From an uncultured Bacilli bacterium (GTDB lineage: Bacteria; Bacillota_I; Bacilli_A; RF39; UBA660), in assembly GCA_934101275.1 (NCBI GenBank), contig CAKOQM010000005.1, positions 1 to 48,171 on the forward strand: a stretch of DNA of 48,171 nucleotides, written 5' to 3'. The position numbers and the translations under genes are program-made. This document shows positions 1-7,069 of the stretch, piece after piece. Numbering within the stretch: the stretch's first letter is position 1; every line of letters begins with the position of its first letter. Below the pieces are notes generated by a model, which had not been told where the DNA came from, searched no databases, and saw nothing but the letters and a program-made list of their open reading frames with translations.

Positions 1-600
1 TCTCCTTTCGATTTTTAGATTTGGCTGACAGACCTCTTCTATCATATCAAAAGGAGAGCTATTTTTGCTATACAACGCCATCGCTCTTCGGTTCGCACGT
101 GCATAGCACGTGGTTTTAACAGCAGCTAACTATCGTTTGCTGCACAAAAAAATCGTGTCTAAAATCGACACGAACACTTGTTTCTGTACATACCTGTTTT
201 TACATGTTTTTAAGCCAATACAGACACTTTTATAAAAGACTAGACTAATTCTATTCCAGAAGTCTTTTGTAACAGAGAGATACCTGATTTTGCTTCAAAT
301 AAAACTACCCCGGGTGGGGTTTAGTATAAATTGATATTTTGTTCTCAAAAACCAATGGTAACCCCAAATTGACTCGACCGATTTTCTTTTCTCTTTCTAT
401 CAAGAAGGGGGAACAATTTTATTATGAACGAAGTGAATAATAAAATTGCTTAGGGGGATAATTAATCTTTCTCTTTTCTTATAATACTTAACAGAAGGTA
501 TTATATATTACTATAATATATATAAATACTCCTTAATATATACTATATAGTAGAGCTAAACGACCAAAACTCAAATTTCTGTTAAAAAAAATAAGAAGAC
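1..600. other. Non-coding structured region
   Basis: I see no credible gene in these 600 bases. The stretch holds several clean inverted repeats: CACGTG at 96-101 and 107-112, an 8-bp stem at 234-241/261-268, a C/G-rich hairpin near 310-332, and a perfect 12-bp stem at 414-425/437-448 with an 11-nt loop. A strong minus-strand terminator lies at 146-173. The right part is very AT-rich, and a 9-bp inverted repeat (488-496/577-585) flanks it. The hairpins followed by a terminator suggest a minus-strand non-coding RNA, but I recognise no family. Confidence 0.4.
146..173 (-). terminator. Intrinsic terminator in the non-coding region
   Basis: Perfect 7-bp stem TCGTGTC/GACACGA with a 7-nt loop, followed on the minus strand by seven T. 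It has no coding gene directly upstream within about 430 bases, so it probably ends an RNA made from the non-coding stretch or the hisS operon read-through. Confidence 0.75.
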
Positions 601-622
601 ATAAGCCTTCCTATCTTCTAGT
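592..622 (-). terminator. Terminator after the hisS operon
   Basis: Minus-strand stem AGAAGA/TCTTCT, with a short inner AAG/CTT pairing, followed by TATTTTTTTT. It overlaps the last codons of the 156-residue gene. Confidence 0.6.
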
Positions 623-1081
623 TAAAAGTTTTTCGTATCTAACTCTACGTTCATCACGATTATAACGATATATTATAGAATTTGCCATTTCATAAACAAG
701 TTCGTCAATAGGTCCGTTCTCCATATCGTTAGTACCTATAGAACTTAATATAGCATTGATAACGTTTTCCTTTGTATTACCTAACATACCAAAATGTTCA
801 TTGTTCCAATCGTTTAGATTCCAGTAGTATGCTTTATCTTTTATATCTTTTCTTCTATATAATTTTCTTTCATGGTATAACAAAGTTATAAGCGAAGCAA
901 GATATTGAGTACCTTGGTCTTCAATATTAAACCCATCATTCTCTAAATAGTCTAAAGCAAACTTTCTAATACTTACTTGTCTTTCTACAACATCTCTACA
1001 AGATTCACCAATAACTTCTTTTCTAGTCATAGCAAATCTTTCTTTATAATCTTTAATTTGCATTAATTCATTGTTTGTCAT
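611..1081 (-). CDS. Small helical protein downstream of hisS
   Basis: A 156-residue soluble protein of unknown function. It is rich in charged residues and predicted helices, with no signal peptide or membrane segment. It starts one base after the hisS stop codon, so it is almost certainly co-transcribed with hisS and under the same leader. The middle part (roughly residues 45-75, around QYLASLITLLYHERK) is faintly reminiscent of the helical C-terminal domain of Spo0A-type regulators, but the match is too weak to name it. The end is marked by a terminator hairpin overlapping the stop region. Confidence 0.75.
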   Translation of the reverse strand: MTNNELMQIKDYKERFAMTRKEVIGESCRDVVERQVSIRKFALDYLENDGFNIEDQGTQYLASLITLLYHERKLYRRKDIKDKAYYWNLNDWNNEHFGMLGNTKENVINAILSSIGTNDMENGPIDELVYEMANSIIYRYNRDERRVRYEKLLTRR

Positions 1082-1082
1082 T

Positions 1083-2378
1083 TTATTTACCCCCTAACAT
1101 AAATTTGTAATCTATAATATCATTGACTTTTACCTCAATGTTATTACCACTAAACATATCTTTAATTGTGACTATACCATTTTCAACTTCATTAGAACCT
1201 ACAACTATAACATATTTAATATTTTGCTTATTTGCATATTCTAAACTCTTTTTTAATTTTCTATTAGTCATTTCTATTTCAACCTTATAGCCATTACTAC
1301 GTAAGGCATTTGCTATATTTAAACATTCTATTTCAGTTCCCATTGGTACAATATAGAATTCGGTATTTGAAATTGAATCAGATATTTCATTTTTTAATAT
1401 TTCATATATAGCAGATAGCCCGAAACTAATTCCAACAGTTGGATATTCTTCGCCATCACCAATAAAATTTCCTATCATTTTATCGTATCTACCACCGGCA
1501 GCAATGCTACCTTTAACTCTTTGTTTTTCGTCATATACTTCAAAAACATTTCCAGTATAATAATTTTGACCTCTAGCAAGAGTTATATCAAAACGACATA
1601 TATTATCTATATTTATTTTAGATAGATAGTAAAATAAATTTTCTACTTCTTCTATACCTAGTAATATTTGCTCATTAGAACTATTAGTGTATTTGCTTTT
1701 TAACTCTTCAAGTGTCAAATTGAAATTTTTAGAAAGTTTTTCTATTTGAGTTTTATCTAAACCTAACTCTTCTAGCATACCAATAAACTCTTGAGTAGTT
1801 AATTTATCTTTCTTATCTATTATTGTTGTAACATTTGGAACTAAATCTTCTTCTATGCCAGATTCAATAATAAGTCCTGTCATCAAGTTTCTGCTATTGT
1901 ACTTTATATAAACATCTATATTTAATTCTTTAAAAGTTTTAACAAATAGAGATAATAGTTCTGCTTCTATATATTGTCCTTTTATTCCAACTACATCTGC
2001 ATCACATTGAGTAAATTCTCTATCTCTTCCAACTCTAACCGGACCATCTCTAAACACTTTAGATATTTCATATCGTTTAAATGGAAAACTAATATTGTTT
2101 TTATTTAATGCTATAAATTTTGCAAATGGTACTGTTAAATCATATCGTAAACCTAATTCACGATTTCCTTGGTCTGATAATTTATATATTTCTTCTAATA
2201 TATCGTTGTTTTCATCATATTTATCTGATAGCATATCATAATAACATAAAATAGGTGTCTCAATAGAGTTAAATCCATATTCTTGAAAATTCTTTATAAT
2301 AATACTATTAATATAATCCCTAATTTTTTGTTCTTTAGGTAAAAAATCATAACCACCTTTTACATTTTGTATTTTCAT
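1083..2378 (-). CDS. hisS: Histidyl-tRNA synthetase
   Basis: Class II synthetase that charges tRNA-His with histidine. At 431 residues it has normal length. The N-terminus has GGYDFLP. The catalytic core shows RYDLTVPFAKF, motif 2 with FRDGPVRVGRDREFTQCDAD, and the HisRS-specific histidine loop LARGQNYYTG. The motif 3 position reads GISFGLSAI, without the usual Glu-Arg pair, a variant that may be shared by relatives. A C-terminal anticodon-binding domain follows from about residue 340. Upstream lies a structured leader with a His-rich peptide and a terminator 36 bases before the start, so expression is probably controlled by histidine supply. A small gene follows one base downstream. Confidence 0.96.
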   Translation of the reverse strand: MKIQNVKGGYDFLPKEQKIRDYINSIIIKNFQEYGFNSIETPILCYYDMLSDKYDENNDILEEIYKLSDQGNRELGLRYDLTVPFAKFIALNKNNISFPFKRYEISKVFRDGPVRVGRDREFTQCDADVVGIKGQYIEAELLSLFVKTFKELNIDVYIKYNSRNLMTGLIIESGIEEDLVPNVTTIIDKKDKLTTQEFIGMLEELGLDKTQIEKLSKNFNLTLEELKSKYTNSSNEQILLGIEEVENLFYYLSKINIDNICRFDITLARGQNYYTGNVFEVYDEKQRVKGSIAAGGRYDKMIGNFIGDGEEYPTVGISFGLSAIYEILKNEISDSISNTEFYIVPMGTEIECLNIANALRSNGYKVEIEMTNRKLKKSLEYANKQNIKYVIVVGSNEVENGIVTIKDMFSGNNIEVKVNDIIDYKFMLGGK

Positions 2379-2408
2379 AAATAATCCTCTTTTCTAATTT
2401 TCATAATA

Positions 2409-2440
2409 TAAAAAGCTATACAATAGTACTTGTATAGCTT
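2409..2440 (-). terminator. Attenuator terminator before hisS
   Basis: Perfect 11-bp stem AAGCTATACAA/TTGTATAGCTT with a 6-nt loop, followed by a T-rich run on the minus strand only. It lies inside the hisS leader, about 36 bases before the start codon, so it controls hisS and does not end another gene. Confidence 0.85.
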
Positions 2441-2474
2441 CTCATAACAGATTATTTATAGCTAGATACAAGCA

Positions 2475-2573
2475 CTACAAATAGCACTTGTACCATATAA
2501 CGATTTTTTTATGTCGTTGGTTCAAGTGCAGACTATTATGATGATGTAAATTTGTAATTATTAGTTTAAACAT
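2475..2573 (-). CDS. His-rich leader peptide of hisS
   Basis: A 32-codon reading frame in the hisS leader: ATG preceded by GGGAG at good spacing, TAG stop. The product starts MFKLIITNLHHHNSLHLNQR and contains five histidines (positions 10, 11, 12, 16 and 21), three of them consecutive. It ends directly beside the antiterminator arm. Such a run of codons for the amino acid used by the downstream gene is the hallmark of ribosome-mediated attenuation, as in the enterobacterial his operon. The role is inferred; the reading frame, ribosome site and His run are seen directly. Confidence 0.75.
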   Translation of the reverse strand: MFKLIITNLHHHNSLHLNQRHKKIVIWYKCYL

Positions 2574-2601
2574 AATAATCTCTCCCTTTCAAAGTGATAT
2601 T

Positions 2602-2630
2602 AATATAACAAATTATAGGCATTTTGTCAA
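2602..2630 (-). promoter_or_regulatory. Promoter of the hisS leader
   Basis: TTGACA (2630-2625), 17-bp spacer, TATATT (2607-2602). Transcription would start near 2595, giving a leader of about 215 nt before hisS. Confidence 0.75.
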
Positions 2631-2981
2631 ATTTCACGTTTAACGCTATATAATATAATACTTATTTTATATTATATAACTTACTTGTATACTATTAAGT
2701 AAATTTAATATAAAAGTAATAATATACTCTATATAATTTATTTTATTATAAATATTAAAATTATTGTAAATTCTAGTGATAGAAAGTCCTACTAAAAATT
2801 AAGCAGCTACTTTTTGATATATTTTATGCCATATTGGAGATAGTTGATGTTATCAAAAGAGGTGCCGTAAAAAGTGCCGACACATATATTATGTCATATC
2901 ACTCAGTATCACTTTGTATCACTTTTCGAGTAAACGAAAAAAGCCTCGAAACCCAAGGATTTCAAGACTTTATGAGCATTC

Positions 2982-3060
2982 TGGTGTCCCCACCGAGACT
3001 CGAACTCGGCCAAAACCAGACTTAGGAGGTCTGTGCTCTATCCATCTGAGCTATGGAGAC
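2982..3060 (-). tRNA. tRNA-Arg (anticodon CCU)
   Basis: A complete cloverleaf on the minus strand. The acceptor GTCTCCA pairs with TGGGGAC. D arm, anticodon stem CAGAC/GTCTG with loop CTCCTAA (anticodon CCU, reads AGG), T arm CCGAG-TTCGAGT-CTCGG and an encoded CCA end are all visible. A decayed copy of the 5' half lies about 50 bases away. Confidence 0.95.
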
Positions 3061-3106
3061 ATTGATTTCCCTTTAAATAAAGGGAATAATTAACATTTCT
3101 ATTTGT

Positions 3107-3178
3107 CCTAATTTTGCTCTCTAAGAATGAACACACTCTTAGGAGGTCGTTACTCTATCCAACTGAGTTACAAGGACA
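3107..3178 (-). pseudogene. Decayed tRNA-Arg copy
   Basis: The minus strand reads like the 5' half of the neighbouring tRNA-Arg: acceptor start GTCC, D arm ACTCAGTTGGATAGAGT and CCTCCTAAG around the anticodon. The 3' half of the anticodon stem and the whole T arm are lost. Short hairpins (TCCCTTTAAATAAAGGGA and a similar CCCCTAAATATAAGGGG) follow each copy, and the word ATGAACACACTCTTA occurs twice (about 3127 and 3243). This looks like a degenerate duplication or an old integration scar at a tRNA gene. Confidence 0.6.
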
Positions 3179-3621
3179 TCTGAATCCCCTAAATATAAGG
3201 GGATAATGTATGTTTTTTGTTCGCCCTCACACCCTCTAAAAAATGAACACACTCTTACCATAACAGATCCATCAGATGGATACAAAATATCTTCAATATA
3301 CATTAAAAAGGAACCCGAAGCATCATACGTTAAATTTGTATTTTTATCTACTTTTCCGGTTATATCACCTGTTGTGATTTCGACATTATTTTCGGTATGG
3401 ACATTCTTTTTGACAAAGATATTAGCGACAACGACACCTAAAATAACCAAAACGATAACAACAGCAAGAGCGATAAAGACTTGATTATTTTTCTTGTTGG
3501 AATGATTCGTATTTAAAGTTTGTTGAGACATTTGATTTAAAGCGTTTCCTAAATTTATACCGCAGTAAGTACAAAATGTCATACCCTCATTAAGCGTATT
3601 TTTACAATTTGGACAAATCAT
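3139..3621 (-). CDS. Zinc-ribbon membrane protein
   Basis: A 160-residue protein. Residues 1-25 form a zinc ribbon (CPNC...CTYC), residues 48-70 are one strong membrane helix, and the rest is predicted outside the membrane. It overlaps the upstream zinc-ribbon gene by four bases and belongs to that operon; by context it could fill the place of YdjH in the Bacillus ydjFGHI operon. The last 14 residues (SDVLVTQLDRVTTS) are encoded by the decayed tRNA sequence, so the original C-terminus has probably been replaced or cut off. Confidence 0.75.
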   Translation of the reverse strand: MICPNCKNTLNEGMTFCTYCGINLGNALNQMSQQTLNTNHSNKKNNQVFIALAVVIVLVILGVVVANIFVKKNVHTENNVEITTGDITGKVDKNTNLTYDASGSFLMYIEDILYPSDGSVMVRVCSFFRGCEGEQKTYIIPLYLGDSDVLVTQLDRVTTS

Positions 3622-5051
3622 TGGACGTCTCCCTTATCTTTTGGGGTATTTGTTTGAGACATACGATTTTGCATAGCAAAGCCATTCACTCGTTTGTTAT
3701 TGGCTCCATTCATAGTTGAATTAGTAAGACCCTTTAAATTTGTTACAAATAGGTCTTGCTTTTGTAAATTTGTCATATTTGTTTTTGTATCTTTTTCATA
3801 AGTATGTCTTGCATCCGCATTTCGATATCGCATATAAATGACAATAAAATAAATAATACCCGCTAATAAAAATAAGTAATTATATTCCCAATCCACAAAA
3901 TACATAGCTAAAAAGCCTAATATTTCAACTAAGAAGGAAACCAAAAGAAGTTTTGGCATATGAATAGGAACACTACCCATCGTTTCTTTTGTTCTAGCAT
4001 TCACAGCAACATAGTGTAGAATTTTTTGATCATTTCGAACTTCTTGATAACTATAAAGCCATACAGGTAAATAAGCAGACTTCCACTGCTCTCCTTTTAT
4101 ATCAAAAGACTCTCTTGACCAAGCCACACCCCTGTCATATTCTTTTAATGTTTCATTAGCAGCAAAACGTGCAACGTCTTTGGCTTGTTCATCCACCACA
4201 CTTTGAAGTTCAGAAATATTAGCATTTCTTCTTTCTGAGGTATAACCTCTTAAAAAGTTAGCGTCATAAGAAACACAGTTTTCTACATCAAAAGGCATAA
4301 TAGCATTAATGATATTGTTAGTTTGATGAGAAGAAACCGTATTTAATCGTTCCAAATTAGATTCAATGGATAAGCCATTGATGGTTAGATCAAAGTCCCG
4401 TGAAACATCATATAAATCGGCATCATAATACGTCGTTTGATTGTTGTTATTTCCTTTATAATATTTTCTTGTTTGTATTTCACCACGACCACTTAACGAT
4501 GCATGAGCATTTACATCAATTAACATATAAGGGAAATAAACCCCCATAATATTATTCGTTGTAAACTCTTCTTTAAATTTAGGATTGGCAAAAAATTTTC
4601 TTTTACCTACAAATTTTTCGATTTCCACTTTGGCGATATCCTTTGTTACCTTAAATGGTAAAACAACATCTGGAATACTTCCATTTGGTATTTGTTGGTT
4701 AACCGATAAAGTACTTCGACACCAATGACAGCGAGCCTGAGAAGAAGAAGCCGTATCAATAACAACTTCTGCTCCACAACTACTACATTTAAAAGTTAAA
4801 ACGTCTTTCGTATCCGCGATGATATTTTGCGCTCCTGAGCCAATCACTTGGCCTGTTAAGCTACTAATATCTTCCACCATACCTTCTACTTTTGAAGACA
4901 TAAACTCATAACGACAGTAATTACATCTTAATTTGCCGGTATGGGGATTGGTCTGGATATCTGTTGCACCACACTTTGGGCATTTATTTTGACCATCTTT
5001 GGCATTCTTATCCGTTTGGATAATTATTGTTTCATTACTACCATTTTGCAT
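3618..5051 (-). CDS. TFIIB-type zinc-ribbon membrane protein, YdjG-like
   Basis: A 477-residue protein with two N-terminal zinc ribbons: CPKCGA...CNYC (about residues 24-46) and CSSCGA...CHWC (about 89-112). A central domain of about 250 residues follows, then two membrane helices (about 370-410). This architecture matches YdjG of Bacillus subtilis, which with YdjH and YdjI forms a membrane platform for PspA in envelope stress. The SPFH gene starts four bases upstream and the small zinc-ribbon gene overlaps downstream, so the three form one operon. No pspA is visible in the window. Confidence 0.8.
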   Translation of the reverse strand: MQNGSNETIIIQTDKNAKDGQNKCPKCGATDIQTNPHTGKLRCNYCRYEFMSSKVEGMVEDISSLTGQVIGSGAQNIIADTKDVLTFKCSSCGAEVVIDTASSSQARCHWCRSTLSVNQQIPNGSIPDVVLPFKVTKDIAKVEIEKFVGKRKFFANPKFKEEFTTNNIMGVYFPYMLIDVNAHASLSGRGEIQTRKYYKGNNNNQTTYYDADLYDVSRDFDLTINGLSIESNLERLNTVSSHQTNNIINAIMPFDVENCVSYDANFLRGYTSERRNANISELQSVVDEQAKDVARFAANETLKEYDRGVAWSRESFDIKGEQWKSAYLPVWLYSYQEVRNDQKILHYVAVNARTKETMGSVPIHMPKLLLVSFLVEILGFLAMYFVDWEYNYLFLLAGIIYFIVIYMRYRNADARHTYEKDTKTNMTNLQKQDLFVTNLKGLTNSTMNGANNKRVNGFAMQNRMSQTNTPKDKGDVQ

Positions 5052-5054
5052 AGG

Positions 5055-6239
5055 CTATATACCTAATATTTGCATTTTTAATTTGTCGTAATCTTCTTGG
5101 GTAATCGCACCAGCATCTAATAATTTTTTAGCATTTAATAATTTTTCAGTAGAAGCATCAGTTGGGCTTATTTGTGCAGGTTCTACCGGTTCAGTAACAG
5201 GTGTTTGAACAGTTTGAGGTTGATTTAATGATCCCATCATAGAACCCGCTGCATTCATTCCCATTTGTAAAAAGGCCATATTGGTTCCACCACCATTTTG
5301 ACCAGCCGCTTCAATACCACGAGCTGCAGACATTTGCATAAAAGTATTACCACGTGCTCCTGTAAAGGCATCCGCTTCAGCTACTCTATCAACAAGTTTT
5401 TGGGTTGTTTCATCGTAATCTAAGCCTGTCATAGAAACTTTAACAATTTCTAAACCACGAGAACTTTTCCATTGATAAGCTTCTTCTACAACACTTGATA
5501 ATGATCTAGCAAAAGAAAATTGATCACTTTGAACTTTGATAATACTGTTTTCTTTACTACTTGTATATTGTGATAAAGCAGGTTGTAAGCATCCAATTAC
5601 TTCACCAAATAATTGGTTAGCTGCATCATTATCCATATCAGCAAAATCAAACATAGCCGCATTAGGTTGTAAATAACTCATTGGTACAAAGTTTTTAACA
5701 AATAATAATGGATCTGTGATCTTTAAAGAATAAATACCACGAGCAATAACCGCTACTTGAGCATTTAAATAAGAATCAAAAAATCGAATCTTTTCTTGTG
5801 TACCAAACTTATTGTTTGGAATTTCTTTTAAATTAACATAAAAAGCTAATTGTTGAGCACTTGGTTGACCACCAAATTTAAATCTTTCCCAAGATTGTCC
5901 GATTGTTGAAGAAAGTAGTCCATCGCCACTAAAAATTGATCTTGAATTTGGATCATCACTTCTAAATTCGTATCCGCCTGGTTCAGCAATCATACCTGTA
6001 ATTTGCCCATCTTGCAATGTAATAAGGGCAGATCCTTCAGGAACAATTATTTTACTTCCATTTGTAATAATATTTTCAGAGCCTTTATAATTTTCACCAC
6101 GTCCGGCATTCGTGCCCATTGGTACAGCTTGATAAATAGCCGCGGTTGCTGGAACTCCTTGGCTTGGACCATAAAAATCCTTCCATTGATCCGCAAAAGT
6201 GCCACTTAAAGCACCCGAAAACGCTTTAATAAATCCCAT
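5055..6239 (-). CDS. SPFH/band 7 protein, YdjI-like
   Basis: A 394-residue protein of the SPFH family (YdjI, sometimes labelled virion core protein). Residues about 20-300 carry the SPFH fold, including IIVPEGSALITLQDG and a long helical part. A Gly/Met/Ala-rich linker follows, and the C-terminus is a short SHOCT-like helix pair (LLNAKKLLDAGAITQEDYDKLK). No signal peptide or membrane helix is evident. It is first in an operon with the YdjG-like gene. A good promoter lies upstream: TTGAAA, 16-bp spacer, TGC-TATAAT (6362-6335). A role in envelope stress is known for the family and inferred here. Confidence 0.85.
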   Translation of the reverse strand: MGFIKAFSGALSGTFADQWKDFYGPSQGVPATAAIYQAVPMGTNAGRGENYKGSENIITNGSKIIVPEGSALITLQDGQITGMIAEPGGYEFRSDDPNSRSIFSGDGLLSSTIGQSWERFKFGGQPSAQQLAFYVNLKEIPNNKFGTQEKIRFFDSYLNAQVAVIARGIYSLKITDPLLFVKNFVPMSYLQPNAAMFDFADMDNDAANQLFGEVIGCLQPALSQYTSSKENSIIKVQSDQFSFARSLSSVVEEAYQWKSSRGLEIVKVSMTGLDYDETTQKLVDRVAEADAFTGARGNTFMQMSAARGIEAAGQNGGGTNMAFLQMGMNAAGSMMGSLNQPQTVQTPVTEPVEPAQISPTDASTEKLLNAKKLLDAGAITQEDYDKLKMQILGI

Positions 6240-6334
6240 AAATTACCTCTTTCTTAAAATAATTTGAAAAGAAAAGCAAATGCAATAAGACTATAAACTA
6301 TAAACCCTCTTTAGATACTTCTCTATTCCCCATC

Positions 6335-6362
6335 ATTATAGCACAACCCATCTACCTTTCAA
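6335..6362 (-). promoter_or_regulatory. Promoter of the SPFH operon
   Basis: TTGAAA (6362-6357), 16-bp spacer ending in TGC, and TATAAT (6340-6335), an extended -10 promoter. Confidence 0.75.
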
Positions 6363-6484
6363 AGGTAAAATTGCACGACATTTGTCACATTGGCTCCTAT
6401 TATTCACTAAAAGTAAATAAACAATCCACTATATTTGTAGGATAATAATTTTATAACTTTTTGAAGTAAAATTGAGGAGTAAAA

Positions 6485-6682
6485 ATGAAATTTAAAAATG
6501 AAGATGAAAATTATATCTATGAAATAATAAGGAAAAATATAAAAAAATATCGTCGACAAAAAGGATGGACACAAGAAAAATCAGTCGATGAAATTAACTA
6601 TTCCTTATCCTTGAAAAAATATTTTGTGTTTAAATGTGACACCTGTAAAAAAGAAGCACGGATTCCTCTTCGGATGAAATAA
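6485..6682 (+). pseudogene. Truncated XRE-type HTH protein
   Basis: A 65-residue plus-strand frame with a good ribosome site (TTGAGGAG). Its first 35 residues look like the start of an XRE-family helix-turn-helix domain (NIKKYRRQKGWTQEKSV). The HTH is not completed: the sequence then switches to a short CDTCKKEA stretch and stops. A functional repressor would need about 20 more residues of HTH, so this is probably a remnant. The downstream end overlaps a remnant of a surface-protein gene on the other strand. Confidence 0.5.
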
Positions 6683-6809
6683 TATCATTTTGTCCTGTTT
6701 GAGTTAAATTTAGTGTCCATAAAGCTTAAGTGACACCTATAACAGTCACAAGGACTATTAATAGAGTGCTAACGAGTAGTATACTTTTCTTTTGTTTTTC
6801 CATAAACAT
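6680..6809 (-). pseudogene. Remnant of a SipW-type surface protein gene
   Basis: Starting at ATG 6809 (preceded by AAAGGA) the minus strand encodes MFMEKQKKSILLVSTLLIVL followed by VTVIGVT and a TAA stop. Reading past the stop gives ALWTLNLTQTGQNDIIS. This aligns with GVSYAYWILTYTQTGVNKVVAS of the surface protein at 37433-39450: the stop replaces the Tyr of the YA(Y/F) motif. It is therefore the 5' end of a TasA-like gene killed by a nonsense change and truncated, not a designed small peptide, although a 27-residue membrane peptide could still be made. Confidence 0.6.
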
Positions 6810-6892
6810 AAAATTCCTTTATTCCTAGTATGTAACACTTTATTCTTTTTAAACTGTCGTATTTATTACGAAATACATTATGCCACATTGAT

Positions 6893-6913
6893 AGTACCAA
6901 TTGGTACTTTTTA
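6893..6913 (+). terminator. Palindromic hairpin with T run
   Basis: The 16-bp palindrome AGTACCAATTGGTACT followed by TTTTATT on the plus strand. It may end plus-strand transcripts from the HTH remnant. Confidence 0.45.
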
Positions 6914-7029
6914 TTAAATAAATTAATACATATTTTTGATCTTACGTTTTACAATTATAAAAAAAACAGGCTTATAAAGTTTTCTGAGTACTGTTTAATA
7001 AAAATTACTTTAGTGTTAAAATCAACATT

Positions 7030-7056
7030 AAAAAGAGATGAATTTTTCATCATCTT
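7030..7056 (-). terminator. Terminator of the serS operon
   Basis: Stem AGATGA/TCATCT (7055-7050 with 7041-7036) followed by CTTTTTA on the minus strand, just after serS. Confidence 0.65.
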
Positions 7057-7069
7057 TCTTCATATAAAT

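Larger units (their letters stand above)
2401..2595 (-). promoter_or_regulatory. Candidate histidine attenuator of hisS
   Basis: The hisS leader can form three exclusive folds. A: GCACTTG (2529-2523) plus ACCA and ACGA pair with TCGT, TGGT and CAAGTGC ending near 2484. B: ACAAGTGCTA (2491-2482) pairs with TAGTGCTTGT (2477-2468), 10 bp with two G-U. C: AGTGCTTGTATCTAGCT (2476-2460) pairs with AGCTATACAAGTACT (2439-2425), which is the 5' arm of the terminator. Pairing C is therefore an antiterminator. The His-rich leader peptide overlaps these elements, with its stop codon beside arm C. Model (inference): a ribosome stalled on the His codons lets A form and frees C to antiterminate. A ribosome that reaches the stop codon covers arm C and the terminator forms. 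No T-box consensus is present. Confidence 0.72.

Noticed and set aside
300..400. tracrRNA-like or CRISPR-repeat-like segment (GGTTTTTGAGAACAAAAT on the minus strand)
   Set aside because: No repeat array, no cas gene and no matching anti-repeat is visible in the window.
488..585. 9-bp inverted repeat flanking an AT-rich 100-bp stretch as a miniature transposon
   Set aside because: No target-site duplication and no second copy in the window; 9 bp in such AT-rich DNA can be chance.
2401..2600. T-box riboswitch for hisS
   Set aside because: No TGGNACC-type core and no T-box antiterminator is present; the leader-peptide attenuator explains the sequence better.
2834..3025. A 63-residue plus-strand reading frame
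   Set aside because: Its last third is the complement of the tRNA-Arg gene and it has no ribosome site; treated as a chance frame, perhaps with a trace of a lost element.
6726..6809. Small membrane peptide as a type I toxin
   Set aside because: The sequence beyond its stop continues to match a SipW-type surface protein, so a broken gene is the simpler reading, and no antisense RNA signal is evident.
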